NCBI RefSeq assembly: GCF_003726095.1
Contig: NZ_CP026031.1
Coordinates: 1,550,001 to 1,614,000, forward strand
DNA: 64,000 nucleotides
From: Niallia circulans
Lineage (GTDB): Bacteria; Bacillota; Bacilli; Bacillales; Cytobacillaceae
Direction of reading: 5' to 3'
Below, in pieces: positions 8,657-17,199 of the stretch. Both the position numbers and the translations under genes were made by a program. Every line of letters starts with the position of its first letter. Position 1 is the first letter of the stretch. Under the pieces are notes generated by a model, which had not been told where the DNA came from, did no database searches, and worked only from the letters and a program-made list of their open reading frames with translations.

Positions 8657-10297
8657 TCAGGAATGTTTTTGTCCCATTATCAGTTGATTTAGTTCTTCTT
8701 CTATTAATCCTAAATCTAAGCGCTCAAAAAGGGGAGCGACATATATTATTTCCTTAGGAAGTGTATATTGTATATGCCACTCTATATTTGTAATTCCAAG
8801 CATTGCTCTAATTTTACGCGCGGAAAATGGGAGAAATGGTTCAAGAAGGTGGGCGAGATTGACAATCATAAATGTACAATTTGCTAATGTCATTTCACCA
8901 GCCTCCTTATTTATTTTTACTTGTTCCCACGGTTTTTGTTGATCAAAATAGCGATTTGCAGACCGAATATAAGAAAAAATTTCTTCTAATGCTTTTTTGC
9001 TTTTTCCTCTTTTTATCCAATTACCAGCGCTTTGATAAACATCTTCTGTGCTAGCAATGATTTTTTGGGAAACTTGTTTATCAGGAACCTTGCTATTATA
9101 AGCTTTTTGAATAAACTTTAACGTTCGATTCACAAAGTTCCCATAGGCACCTAATAATTCACTATTATGGCTATAAATAAATTCTCGCCAAGAAAAGTCG
9201 GTATCCCTTGCTTCTGGAGCGTTTATCGTTAGAAAATACCGAATCGAATCAGGATCATATTTCTGTAAAATATAAGGAACCCAAACAGCCCAATTTTGAC
9301 TGGTAGATAATTTCCTTTTTTCTAATGTTAGATATTCACTGGAGACAATATGGGTTGGTAGCGATTTTCTTCCCAATCCAAGTAAAATACTCGGCCAAAT
9401 AACTGTATGAAACGGAATATTGTCCTTGCCATGAACATAGTAAGATATTGTTTCAGAGCCCCAATAATCATCCATATGAAGACCTTTTTCTTTACAAGCC
9501 TCCATACTTGCTGTTAAGTAGCCAGCTACCGCTTCGATCCATACGTAAATTTTCTTTCCTTCAAATCCTTCTAATGGTACGTCAATCCCATTAGGTAAAT
9601 CTCTAGTTACCGCCCTGTCTGGCAGTCCTTCTCGCAAGTACCTTTTCGTTAAGGAAATTGCATTTTCATTCCAAAGCTGATTATCTTCTGCTTGTTTCAC
9701 ATAGTTTTCAAGCTCTTTCTGAAAATCGCTAAAAGTGAAATAGAAATGTTCTGTTTTCTTAATGACAGGCTCCTCCCCACAAATTTTACAGCGTTTATCT
9801 TTTAATTCTAGTGGATCTAAAATCGTAGAACAGTGATCACATTGGTCTCCTCTGGCCTTTTGCTTGCAATGGGGACAAATTCCTTCTACAAATCGATCTG
9901 GCAAAAATTGATTGTCCTTTTGGCAGTATGTCTGCTCTACTGTTTTTCTGGATAAATAGCCCTTTTTCAATAAAGTTAGAAAAATCTCCTGAACTGATGC
10001 ATGATGATGTTTAGCGTCTGTTCTTGTGTAAAGATCGTACGAAAAGCCTAGCTTAGCAAAACACTGCGAAAATTCTTTATGATAGCGATCTGCTATTTCT
10101 TGAACGGATGAATTCTCTTGATGGGCGCGAATAGAAATAGGTGTCCCATTACAATCACTACCTGATACATAGAGAACTTCTTCTCCCTTTTGCCGAAAAT
10201 AACGAGCTAAAATGTCTCCTGGCAATAATGCTGCCACATGACCTAAATGCAAAGAGCCATTCGCATATGGCCATGCTCCTCCTATAAATATACTCAT
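8657..10297 (-). CDS. metS: Methionyl-tRNA synthetase, short form with two zinc knuckles
   Basis: This enzyme joins methionine to tRNA(Met) in the cytosol. The class I signature is HLGH near residue 18. Two pairs of Cys (CPHC/CDHC and a CKIC knuckle with Cys partners) mark the four-cysteine-rich connective insert of the type with two knuckles, and the KMSKS loop is KLSTS. The anticodon-binding helical domain follows, but at 546 residues it lacks the C-terminal EMAP-like tRNA-binding domain of the standard Bacillus MetS (~650 residues). It therefore looks like the extra MetRS seen in some Bacillus and Streptococcus strains. A methionine T-box with its own promoter controls it. Confidence 0.93.
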   Translation of the reverse strand: MSIFIGGAWPYANGSLHLGHVAALLPGDILARYFRQKGEEVLYVSGSDCNGTPISIRAHQENSSVQEIADRYHKEFSQCFAKLGFSYDLYTRTDAKHHHASVQEIFLTLLKKGYLSRKTVEQTYCQKDNQFLPDRFVEGICPHCKQKARGDQCDHCSTILDPLELKDKRCKICGEEPVIKKTEHFYFTFSDFQKELENYVKQAEDNQLWNENAISLTKRYLREGLPDRAVTRDLPNGIDVPLEGFEGKKIYVWIEAVAGYLTASMEACKEKGLHMDDYWGSETISYYVHGKDNIPFHTVIWPSILLGLGRKSLPTHIVSSEYLTLEKRKLSTSQNWAVWVPYILQKYDPDSIRYFLTINAPEARDTDFSWREFIYSHNSELLGAYGNFVNRTLKFIQKAYNSKVPDKQVSQKIIASTEDVYQSAGNWIKRGKSKKALEEIFSYIRSANRYFDQQKPWEQVKINKEAGEMTLANCTFMIVNLAHLLEPFLPFSARKIRAMLGITNIEWHIQYTLPKEIIYVAPLFERLDLGLIEEELNQLIMGQKHS

Positions 10298-10369
10298 ATT
10301 TACTTCCTCCTTTTATAAAATTGCTTCTTCTTTTCATTCATTTGAAAATTATTCTTCAAATAAAAAAGC

Positions 10370-10663
10370 ATAAAAAAAACGCCCTAATCTAAAAAGATTA
10401 GGACGAGTTAACCCGTGGTACCACCTAGCTTTACAAATAGTTCACAACTATTTGCCTCTAATCAGTACGTCTAAAAAAACAAGAGATACTGCTGCTGTTA
10501 TAACGAGTGCCTATCTCGTCGTAGTCTACTCACGAATCGCTTTCGGTACGAAGCTCCAAGGTCATTTTCAATAAGGTTCATTTGCCTCTTTTCCACCATC
10601 AGAAGCTCTCTTTAAAATCTCCCCTTATTTACTTTTCCTTATCAACGCTAAACAAATTTATTA
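10370..10663 (-). promoter_or_regulatory. Methionine T-box leader of metS
   Basis: The conserved T-box sequence GGTGGTACCACGGG lies at 10412-10425 (minus strand), just before the terminator arms at 10383-10390 and 10395-10402 and their T run. Stem I begins with GAGAGCTTC and closes with TTGGAGCTT. The specifier loop has GAAAATGACC, giving an ATG codon at 10563-10565, which agrees with the downstream methionyl-tRNA synthetase. Uncharged tRNA(Met) would bind here and allow readthrough. Confidence 0.93.
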
Positions 10664-10669
10664 AGACTT

Positions 10670-10698
10670 ATTGTAAATAGATCCCTACTTAATGTCAA
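10670..10698 (-). promoter_or_regulatory. Promoter of the metS T-box transcript
   Basis: TTGACA (10693-10698) and TACAAT (10670-10675) on the minus strand are separated by exactly 17 bases. Transcription would start near 10663 and give a leader of ~365 bases before metS. Confidence 0.8.
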
Positions 10699-10725
10699 CA
10701 TCTTTTGGTTTAATTTGCCCTTCAT

Positions 10726-11484
10726 CTAAATGACAGCGCCTACATAAACATGCAGATCATTAGGAACGAGAATGTTTCCATCTTTACTGTACTTATCGAA
10801 AAGAAACCCTAGTTCTTCTACAAACTCATCATAAAAAGGATCGTCTTTTTGCGGAGAATAAGAAGCGGAAAGATTTCGACCAATAAAATGTTCTTTATTC
10901 ATTTTTAATGGATTGGATACCGCATAATGTTCATATCCATTTGTGAAAAAATGCTGCAGACCCAAACGCTCAATATTTATTCCGCCACTGAACCCTTGGA
11001 AATTCGGACAGTATCTTTTCGATATTTTAGCAGTTTCCGAATTTAATTGACTCGTATGATCACGACTATTCCAAATGAGCATGACCTGACCATTTTCCTT
11101 CAGAATACGTTTACATTCCTTTTTAAAAACATTGGCATCAAACCAATGAAACGCCTGTGCAACTGTAATTAGATCTACACTATTATCTGCGATTCCCGTG
11201 TTTTCGGCTGATGCATCTAGACAGGTCACCTGTTTGAAGTCTTCCATTCTAGCTTTCAGAATAGATCTCATCTCATCATTCGGCTCTATGGCGAAAATAT
11301 ATGTGCCGATATTCGCAACTAACTCGGTAAAAATTCCTGTGCCTGCTCCGACATCTGCGATGACAAAATGATCATTCGAGCCACTATACTCGGAAATAAG
11401 CTCCTTAAAAAAACGTTTAGGATAACCTGGACGATAACGATCATACAATATGGACTTCCCTGAGAATTTAGCCTTTGAATTCAT
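10726..11484 (-). CDS. Class I SAM-dependent methyltransferase
   Basis: A 252-residue methyltransferase of the type related to UbiE and trans-aconitate methyltransferases. Motif I is IADVGAGTGIF near residue 43, motif II has FAIEPNDEM near residue 70, and the acidic post-motif region VDLITVAQAFHWFD (about residues 111-124) is typical of this group. The substrate is a small molecule I cannot name. AGAGGGGG precedes the ATG. It lies just upstream of the T-box promoter of metS and is not part of that transcript. Confidence 0.88.
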   Translation of the reverse strand: MNSKAKFSGKSILYDRYRPGYPKRFFKELISEYSGSNDHFVIADVGAGTGIFTELVANIGTYIFAIEPNDEMRSILKARMEDFKQVTCLDASAENTGIADNSVDLITVAQAFHWFDANVFKKECKRILKENGQVMLIWNSRDHTSQLNSETAKISKRYCPNFQGFSGGINIERLGLQHFFTNGYEHYAVSNPLKMNKEHFIGRNLSASYSPQKDDPFYDEFVEELGFLFDKYSKDGNILVPNDLHVYVGAVI

Positions 11485-11600
11485 TGTATTCCCCCTCTTT
11501 AACCATTCTCTTTCCTTCTTCCCTGATTTATCCTATTCCCACCATACTAAATAAATATTCCACAAAGAATATTACATTCCTGCTATTAATTGATAGGAAC

Positions 11601-11634
11601 AGCCCAGCTTTCATTCTCGCTTTTATGCTGGGCT
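11601..11634 (-). terminator. Terminator-like hairpin after PH domain gene
   Basis: CAGCCCAGC and GCTGGGCTG form a 9-base GC-rich stem just downstream of the minus-strand PH domain gene. The following T stretch is weak. Confidence 0.6.
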
Positions 11635-11647
11635 GCAATCTTCAAAT

Positions 11648-12031
11648 TTAGGCTTTAGCAACATAACTTGCCAATGCTTTTTGCACGTCATAAATGCTAT
11701 TATCTTTTTTGAATTGTTTAGAAATGGCTGGCAATTCTGCACCAGAGATCCAAATTTTCAATTCAGCATCCAAATCAAAATGACCTGCAGTTTCTATACT
11801 GAAACGCGAAATACTTTTATATGGTACAGACAAGTACTCGACTTTTTTACCTGTCAATCCTTGCTTATCGACAAAAATTAGTCGTAAGTCTGTGAACACA
11901 ATTAAATCTCTGACTAATTTATAAGCAAGCTCGATTGTTTCATTAGAACCGATTACGTTGCTTAATTCCTTTTCTAGTTCCTTCACATCTGTTTCACTTG
12001 CATTTCCCATCAGCCCATTTAAAAAGCCCAT
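11648..12031 (-). CDS. PH domain-containing protein (YvbH-like N-terminal domain family)
   Basis: A 127-residue cytosolic protein of the bacterial PH domain family in which the first structures of bacterial PH folds were found. The N-terminus (GFLNGLMGN) is amphipathic. The core has strands ending in DLIVFTDLRLIFVDKQG, where a signature FTDLRLI stretch is followed by the LTGKKVEYLSVPY turn and SRFSIETAG, all family landmarks. The molecular role is unknown. It is divergent from the ArsR-type regulator gene. Confidence 0.85.
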   Translation of the reverse strand: MGFLNGLMGNASETDVKELEKELSNVIGSNETIELAYKLVRDLIVFTDLRLIFVDKQGLTGKKVEYLSVPYKSISRFSIETAGHFDLDAELKIWISGAELPAISKQFKKDNSIYDVQKALASYVAKA

Positions 12032-12121
12032 TTTATCAACTCCATAAAAATTTATGATTTATACCTTAATCTAATTATCCACTTTCTGTCTATTGTTTGC
12101 AAAATATACGCAAATATCTAC

Positions 12122-12150
12122 TTGCCTTTCTTTTATACCTGTAATATTAT
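12122..12150 (+). promoter_or_regulatory. Candidate promoter giving a nearly leaderless transcript
   Basis: TTGCCT (12122-12127) and TATTAT (12145-12150) are spaced by 17 bases. The predicted transcription start (~12157) almost coincides with the ATG at 12159, which has no ribosome binding site. Confidence 0.45.
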
Positions 12151-12158
12151 TATTACAT

Positions 12159-12482
12159 ATGAAACATATAAAAAACGGAGACAAATTACTACTTATTCTT
12201 GAATCATTATCAAACCCATATCGTTTGAAAATTATCGCTATCTTGAAAAATGAAAAGAAATATGTCAGCCAACTAGCTAGAGAACTTGGAATAAGTAGAC
12301 CTTTATTATATTTGCATCTTCAAAAATTAGAAAATGCCGAGTTAATTAAAGGGCATCATGAAATTTCTGAAGATGGAAAAGCAATGAAGTATTATGCGTT
12401 AATTCCCTTTTCTCTTCCTTTATCAGAGGAATTAATTGCAGACCTGGCTGACAGTGTCACGATTAAGAAAAGAAAGGAGTAA
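12159..12482 (+). CDS. ArsR-type winged helix transcriptional regulator
   Basis: A 107-residue DNA-binding protein. The winged helix-turn-helix is clear: SNPYRLKIIAIL, then VSQLARELGISRPLLYLHLQKL as recognition region, then a wing. No metal-binding Cys pair is seen, so it probably senses something other than As/Cd. The ATG at 12159 is chosen because the family match begins there. The frame is open 22 codons further upstream, but that part is not protein-like. It is followed by a small membrane protein gene 28 bases downstream, probably cotranscribed and its regulatory target. Confidence 0.82.
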   Translation: MKHIKNGDKLLLILESLSNPYRLKIIAILKNEKKYVSQLARELGISRPLLYLHLQKLENAELIKGHHEISEDGKAMKYYALIPFSLPLSEELIADLADSVTIKKRKE

Positions 12483-12510
12483 ACCAAAAATTATTTCAGG
12501 AGGGAACGAA

Positions 12511-12741
12511 ATGCAAGTATTCAGTGTGATCAATCTCTTTATCGTCAGTATTCCTATTCTAATTGTGCTTGGTTTCATATTTTATATAGCAAGATATATG
12601 AAAAGAGCGGAAACGCGCGCAGATGAAAAGTTGAACTTAGAAAAAGAAAATATAGCCTATCAAAAGGAACAAATAGAAGCACTAAACAAAGTGAAAGAAA
12701 GAATTGTAAACATCGAAAAATTGTTAAATGAGACAAATTAA
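12511..12741 (+). CDS. Small membrane-anchored coiled-coil protein
   Basis: A 76-residue protein with one N-terminal transmembrane helix (about 5-29) and a cytosolic, highly charged coiled-coil tail ending in EKLLNETN. CAGGAGGG precedes the ATG. The next gene encodes a paralogue of the same design. Regulator plus one or two such proteins is a recurrent Bacillus arrangement, with the role unknown; a membrane-associated partner of the regulator is plausible but not shown. Confidence 0.75.
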   Translation: MQVFSVINLFIVSIPILIVLGFIFYIARYMKRAETRADEKLNLEKENIAYQKEQIEALNKVKERIVNIEKLLNETN

Positions 12742-12753
12742 AGGAGATAAATG

Positions 12754-12980
12754 ATGAGCGTTCTTTTATTACTTTTACCAACTCTACTCCTTTACATCTT
12801 CATTCCAGCTTTGCTGATTTTTATCTTAGTACAATTTCTAAAACGAAAAGAAGCGAGAGCAATAGAAAGATTAAAGGTAGAAAAAGATAGCCTTCCATAC
12901 ATAAACAGCAAATGACCATTATTAATGACTTAAATAAACAACTTTATTCGATTGAAAAAATGCTAAAAGATGTAGAATAA
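12754..12980 (+). pseudogene. Frameshifted paralogue of the preceding membrane coiled-coil protein
   Basis: The frame opens with ATG 7 bases after AAGGAG and encodes a hydrophobic helix and a KRKEARAIERL start of a coiled coil. It stops at TGA 12913-12915 after 53 codons. The coding sense continues in the next frame (from about 12905 to TAA 12978-12980) with a tail, DLNKQLYSIEKMLKDVE, that parallels the tail of the preceding gene. Adding one A at ~12903-12905 (an AAA run) would restore a 75-residue protein. This is either a recent frameshift or a sequence error. Confidence 0.75.
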
Positions 12981-13004
12981 TCTACACCTTTTAGCATTTT
13001 TTTT
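12961..13004 (+). terminator. Terminator of the ArsR-type operon
   Basis: A 15-base near-perfect stem (GCTAAAAGATGTAGA and TCTACACCTTTTAGC, one mismatch) overlaps the stop codon of the preceding gene and is followed by eight T. Confidence 0.88.
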
Positions 13005-13072
13005 ATATCCATACATTATACACTCAAAAAAGGGAAAAATAGCATGAAGACTAGAAAGGAATGAAGTGATGT

Positions 13073-13777
13073 ATGAAAAGACAAACATATATATTGGTAC
13101 CATTTATTATCATGTTAATCCTGATAACCTTTGTTCAACCTATATCTACAGTTGCCATTAAATCACCAAATGTTGTTATGACAAAACAATATAAAAATAT
13201 TGAAAAACTAAAATATCCATTTCTAGTTAGTGCCCCTAACAACAAAGCGCAGAATAGTGTAAACAAAATCTTATTACAACATATAAAAGCATCGTATAAT
13301 CAATACATAAAGTTAATGAAAGAAATGGAAAAACTCAAAAAAGAATCGATCTGTAAAGAATCAGCATCTGCCTGTCAGTTCGAATACATAACCAACTATC
13401 AAGTGAAATACAACCAAAATAATAAATTAAGCATTTTATTTTCTGACTATCAATTTACTGGGGGAGCACATGGAAATACGGTGATAACAACCTATAATTT
13501 CGACCTCAAATCAGGAAAGCTATTAACATTGGATGACTTTCTACCTTCCAAGGAACATTATGGCAAAGTAACAACTTATGCAATAGCATATATGAAAAAA
13601 CACCCAGAAATATTTTTCGCAGATCCAGAAGAATTCACGGATTTTAAAGTGACAAACGAAACGAATTTCTATTTAGCAGACAACGGAATTGTACTCATTT
13701 TCCAGCAATACGAAGTTGCCCCGTACGCTTCTGGCAATCCATCGATATTCATTCCGGCATCTGTACTCTCTAAATAA
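13073..13777 (+). CDS. Secreted DUF4163/DUF3298 (PdaC/RsiV-like) protein
   Basis: A 234-residue exported protein. Residues 1-30 are a signal peptide or membrane anchor (MKRQ, then a long hydrophobic run). The following region (about 45-125) matches the DUF4163 part and FTGGAHGNTVITTYNFDLKSGKLLTLDDF matches the start of DUF3298. This domain pair forms the non-catalytic part of PdaC and the lysozyme-binding part of anti-sigma factor RsiV, which suggests peptidoglycan or lysozyme binding; no catalytic domain is present here. It is a single gene with its own terminator. Confidence 0.85.
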   Translation: MKRQTYILVPFIIMLILITFVQPISTVAIKSPNVVMTKQYKNIEKLKYPFLVSAPNNKAQNSVNKILLQHIKASYNQYIKLMKEMEKLKKESICKESASACQFEYITNYQVKYNQNNKLSILFSDYQFTGGAHGNTVITTYNFDLKSGKLLTLDDFLPSKEHYGKVTTYAIAYMKKHPEIFFADPEEFTDFKVTNETNFYLADNGIVLIFQQYEVAPYASGNPSIFIPASVLSK

Positions 13778-13898
13778 GTTAATTTAAAAAGTAAAAAGGT
13801 GCATTATTAAGTATTGCTCGAAGGGAAAAGCAACATCATCCGAAAAGACTTATTATGAAAAAGCTATTACAGAAACGTTATTTTTATAGCTAATTAAA

Positions 13899-13960
13899 AA
13901 CACGGATAATTATAGAAGCTCGTTTGCAGGCTTTTATTAATTATTCGTGTTCGTCTTTTT
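13899..13960. terminator. Bidirectional terminator
   Basis: AACACGGATAATTA (13899-13912) pairs with TAATTATTCGTGTT (13938-13951) and is followed by T-rich sequence on both strands. It serves the convergent genes at 13.1-13.8 and 14.0-14.5 kb. Confidence 0.75.
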
Positions 13961-13976
13961 ATTGAATATTCAACTG

Positions 13977-14495
13977 CTATTTGTCTTTATTTTTTCTTTG
14001 TCTTTCTATTTCTGCTTGTAGGCGCCCTTCAGGAGCGAAATCTTTTTCCCAATTTGGCGGCTTAATAATTTTGCCATCTTCTTCTCTAAATCTTGGTTTA
14101 CCATCTTCAAACAGCTTGCCCATATTTGCTTCTTGAACAATTTGGAAGAGTGAAAATGGTTCTACACCGGCAATGACAAAACTTCCTTGATTAAAATATT
14201 CTACATCCGTTAAAGCATCCATTTGTGCTACTAATTTATCGTCAACGGGTTTCTTTTCTGTAAGTATTTTATCAGCAGCTTTATTTAATCCCTTTAAAAA
14301 CTGCTCATATAACGCTTTAAATTTACTTTCGTCCCCTTCTGCTGTTGCATATAAAAATTCTACTAACTCTTCTCCAGTCCAAACGGCTCGATTAACAGCT
14401 GTTTTTTCTGCGATTGCAGTAGGTTCTGTAGCTACTTCGTGTCCAAATGCTTCATGAAATTTTTTTACCATATGATACATTGTATTATTATCCAT
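13977..14495 (-). CDS. MazG-like / phosphoribosyl-ATP pyrophosphohydrolase-like protein
   Basis: A 172-residue all-alpha NTP pyrophosphatase-like protein. The helix with EELVEFLYATAEGD (about residues 37-50) and the later DALTDVEYFNQGSFVIAGVEP (about 100-120) match the E-E and D-x-x-D metal-binding helices of the MazG/PRA-PH superfamily. Members hydrolyse non-canonical nucleoside triphosphates to clean the pool, but the substrate here is not fixed. It is monocistronic. Older databases label close relatives as HAD hydrolases, which the motifs do not support. Confidence 0.72.
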   Translation of the reverse strand: MDNNTMYHMVKKFHEAFGHEVATEPTAIAEKTAVNRAVWTGEELVEFLYATAEGDESKFKALYEQFLKGLNKAADKILTEKKPVDDKLVAQMDALTDVEYFNQGSFVIAGVEPFSLFQIVQEANMGKLFEDGKPRFREEDGKIIKPPNWEKDFAPEGRLQAEIERQRKNKDK

Positions 14496-14763
14496 TATTA
14501 CTCCTTCTCACAACTTCTGCCATTTCTTTCAATTAGATTAAGAAATGCTGATTTAATTAATCATAAATATTGTACCATTAGATTCCCTGTTTTGCAGGGG
14601 ATTCGATTAATTTTAAAAAATTCCACAGCAAAAATCGTCTATTTCTTTTATATAACACCTTTAAAATACTATTATAATAATCTTTTTCAAATAGTGAAAA
14701 AACACTAATTTACTACAGTTTAATAGCCTGTTATAATACTAGAGGGAAAGAGGTGTTTAATCA

Positions 14764-15087
14764 ATGGAGATATTTAGTATTCAAGAATTAGAAAAAGTAA
14801 TACGTCATGTCGAAATTGAAGGACAAGGGGGAATTTTTCAAGAAGAAACAGGGAAACAACCTAAAGATTATCCGAAGGAATTCCTTGGTCGTATTGTTAA
14901 TTACATTACTGATAATCAGTTAATTAAAAAAATCCAGAAATTAACCGATGATGAAGCACTTCACTTATTTGTAAAATCAGTATACGTTGTCTGTATTAAG
15001 GATTTACATAGCGCTGATGATATCCAAGAACAAGATCTTGTACAAAAAGTTTTTTCAGATTATTTAAAAGAAACATCGATGGCCTAA
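14764..15087 (+). CDS. Hypothetical protein, 107 residues
   Basis: An acidic, helical cytosolic protein without recognisable domain. It has a good start (GAAAGAGGTG, then ATG) and its own terminator, and conserved-looking stretches such as GQGGIFQEETGKQPKDYP and LHLFVKSVYVVCIK. I take it as a real, Bacillus-type hypothetical gene. Confidence 0.75.
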   Translation: MEIFSIQELEKVIRHVEIEGQGGIFQEETGKQPKDYPKEFLGRIVNYITDNQLIKKIQKLTDDEALHLFVKSVYVVCIKDLHSADDIQEQDLVQKVFSDYLKETSMA

Positions 15088-15118
15088 TAATATATAAGTA
15101 TATTTTGCAACATAACAA

Positions 15119-15151
15119 AGACTAGGATGGATTTCACCCTAGTCTATTTTT
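15119..15151 (+). terminator. Terminator
   Basis: AGACTAGG (15119-15126) and CCTAGTCT (15138-15145) form a stem followed by six T. It ends the 14764 gene and overlaps the end of the convergent small gene. Confidence 0.85.
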
Positions 15152-15311
15152 TCTCTATTTGTTCTCTTGATTGAATACGGTAAATATTACTGTATATAAG
15201 CTCTGTCGGATTTTTTTTGTATAATTTTTCATATTTTTTGTGGGCAATTAAGTTATCTTTCCAATTACGAGGAAAGACGATTTTCTCTTTTAATTCGTGA
15301 AAAATACTCAT
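15144..15311 (-). CDS. Small basic protein, 55 residues
   Basis: A compact frame with a good site (AAGGTGGGAA, then ATG at 15311). The product is rich in Lys, Tyr and Asn (MSIFHELKEKIVFPRNWKDN at the start) and soluble. Its stop codon lies inside the terminator of the convergent gene. The protein-like composition and the site make it likely real, but I do not know a function. Confidence 0.6.
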   Translation of the reverse strand: MSIFHELKEKIVFPRNWKDNLIAHKKYEKLYKKNPTELIYSNIYRIQSREQIEKK

Positions 15312-15513
15312 GATGTTCCCACCTTTTCAAAATGATAATCTATGTATACCCACCTATATTCCTTCTTTAAACCTAATATTCTTATCCATTTTTATATTTT
15401 TAGTGTAAAAAGTATTTTTTGCTAAAAAGAATCACACAATAGTTGTACTTCCCTTCTTCTTTGCGTAAAATAAATAAATAGTTATCTATTTTTTAAAGGA
15501 CAGGAAGTTAATT

Positions 15514-15696
15514 ATGACAAAATTCGGTTGGGTTTTAACGTTGGTTGGGTTTCTTGCAATCTTAAGTAGTATTCTTTATCCACTTGATGTTATTAGTAAG
15601 CAAACGGTCTTGATTCTTCTTTTCGGAGGAGCTGGAACTATGTTTGTTGGTTCAATGATTAGAAACTTATCCCTTCTAAAAAAAATCCCTAAATAA
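15514..15696 (+). CDS. Small membrane protein, 60 residues
   Basis: Two hydrophobic segments (about 5-26 and 30-50) joined by a short loop and ending with a basic tail. AAAGGACAGGAAG precedes the ATG. The function is unknown. A hairpin at 15745-15776 separates it from the cid module. Confidence 0.65.
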   Translation: MTKFGWVLTLVGFLAILSSILYPLDVISKQTVLILLFGGAGTMFVGSMIRNLSLLKKIPK

Positions 15697-15744
15697 CTGG
15701 ATGGAAAAGGGGTTAAAGCTAATGTCCATTTCCATCCAGTCACA

Positions 15745-15776
15745 AGGCTGTCTCTATGATAGGGACAGCCCTTTTC
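15745..15776 (+). terminator. Terminator before cidR
   Basis: GGCTGTCTC (15746-15754) pairs with GGGACAGCC (15762-15770) and CTTTTC follows. It isolates cidR from the small membrane protein gene. Confidence 0.75.
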
Positions 15777-15798
15777 AATCATAAAAGGAGGAAAAATA

Positions 15799-16674
15799 AT
15801 GGAAATTAGACAGCTACATTACTTCGTGGAAGTGGTGAAACAAAAGAATATGACAAAAGCCTCAGACAAGCTTCATATTTCACAGCCTGCGCTAAGTAAA
15901 GCAATCAAAAGCTTAGAAGCCGAGATTGGTTTAACCCTAATTCACCGCTCCAATAAAACCCATGAGCTTACAGATGCAGGGTCAGTCGTATATGAATATG
16001 GGCAAAAAATTATTGCACAAGTGGAAGAAATGTCATCTACCCTGCACGATATGACCAATTTAACTAGAGGAAATATTAATATTGGCCTTCCGCCAATCAT
16101 CGGAAGCTTATTCTTCCCAAAAATAATCGCCGCATTTCATAAAGCATATCCAAATATCCAAATAAATATAAAAGAATATGGTGCGGCAAAAGTTGTTAAA
16201 AGTGTCGAAGAGGGTGAATTTGAAATGGGTGTCGCTGTACTTCCCTTAGCAGATGAAGCTTTTAACATCTTCCCACTTGTAAAGGAAGAAATGAAATTAA
16301 TTGTACCTGTATCTCATCGGTTTGCAAATAGACAAAAGGTGCAAATGAAAGAATTAAAAGAAGAAGAATTTATTTTTTACAGTGAAGAATTTGCCTTATA
16401 TGAAATTATGCGCAAAAAATTTATCCAAGAAGGATTTGAGCCAAATATTATCTTCAAAAGCTCCCAGTGGGACTTTATGGTTGAGATTGTGGCAGCAAAT
16501 CTAGGAATTTCAATCCTCCCCGAATCAATATGTAATCGAGCAAATAATAATCAAGTTCGCTTTGTTGACTTAGAGCCTATTACCAATTGGGAACTAGTCA
16601 TCATTACGAAAAAGGATCGCTATTTATCCGTTGCTAGCAGAAGATTCATTGACTTTGTTCTTAACAATGAATAA
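15799..16674 (+). CDS. cidR: LysR-type regulator of the CidAB module
   Basis: A full-length (291-residue) LysR regulator. The N-terminal helix-turn-helix is standard (MEIRQLHYFVEVVKQKNMTK, then SQPALSKAIKSLE). The effector domain follows from residue ~90, with the LGISILPESI motif late. It stands directly upstream of cidA/cidB, as B. subtilis ywbI stands before ywbH-ywbG and staphylococcal cidR before cidABC. These regulators respond to acetate and overflow metabolism and activate the holin-like genes. The likely operator is the palindrome at 16699-16715. Confidence 0.9.
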   Translation: MEIRQLHYFVEVVKQKNMTKASDKLHISQPALSKAIKSLEAEIGLTLIHRSNKTHELTDAGSVVYEYGQKIIAQVEEMSSTLHDMTNLTRGNINIGLPPIIGSLFFPKIIAAFHKAYPNIQINIKEYGAAKVVKSVEEGEFEMGVAVLPLADEAFNIFPLVKEEMKLIVPVSHRFANRQKVQMKELKEEEFIFYSEEFALYEIMRKKFIQEGFEPNIIFKSSQWDFMVEIVAANLGISILPESICNRANNNQVRFVDLEPITNWELVIITKKDRYLSVASRRFIDFVLNNE

Positions 16675-16698
16675 AGTCCATATATCTTCTAATATCAT

Positions 16699-16715
16699 TA
16701 TAACTATTAGTTATA
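16699..16715. promoter_or_regulatory. Palindromic operator, likely CidR site
   Basis: TATAACTA-T-TAGTTATA is an 8-base perfect inverted repeat with one central base and has the T-N11-A character of LysR sites. A further half-site (TTAACTATAAT) follows at once. It lies ~110 bases before cidA. Confidence 0.6.
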
Positions 16716-16827
16716 TTAACTATAATTACTATGTATTTTACGAATAACTAAGTTAAGCGTATGATATTCATATACGAAAGAGATGGAAGATTTCATTCCA
16801 TCAAATGAATATCAGAAGGTGATCTCA

Positions 16828-17199
16828 TTGAAGAATATAGTGATAATTGCTGGGCAAATCATATTCCTTCATGTTTTTCTTTTTATCGGGATGGGAATTA
16901 AAATGATTGTTACAATACCAATTCCTGCTTCAATGATTGGATTAATAATTCTTTTTATTGGTTTAAAGCTTAAATTAGTGAAAGTGGAATGGGTAGAAAA
17001 AGGGGCAGCTTGGCTGCTTGCAGAATTGTTGTTATTTTTTATTCCATCAGCTGTTGGAATTGTTAATTACAACGAAATTTTAAATATAAAAGGAATTGAA
17101 ACAGTCTTACTAATTGCAATAAGCACATTTTTTGTTATGGGGGCTACAGGTTTTACTGCTGAAAAAATATATAACAGAAAGAGACGTTTTAGCAAATGA
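16828..17199 (+). CDS. cidA: CidA/LrgA holin-like protein
   Basis: A 123-residue membrane protein with four hydrophobic segments. The family motif VTIPIPASMIGLIILF is at about residues 26-41. CidA acts like a holin in the membrane together with CidB and affects murein hydrolase activity, autolysis and overflow metabolism. I chose the TTG at 16828, which follows AAGGTGAT and gives the normal family length. The in-frame ATG at 16783 would add 15 polar residues and has only a poor site. It overlaps cidB by 4 bases. Confidence 0.88.
   Translation: MKNIVIIAGQIIFLHVFLFIGMGIKMIVTIPIPASMIGLIILFIGLKLKLVKVEWVEKGAAWLLAELLLFFIPSAVGIVNYNEILNIKGIETVLLIAISTFFVMGATGFTAEKIYNRKRRFSK

Noticed and set aside
10380..10660. 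Reading frames in the metS leader
   Set aside because: The T-box elements explain this stretch fully.
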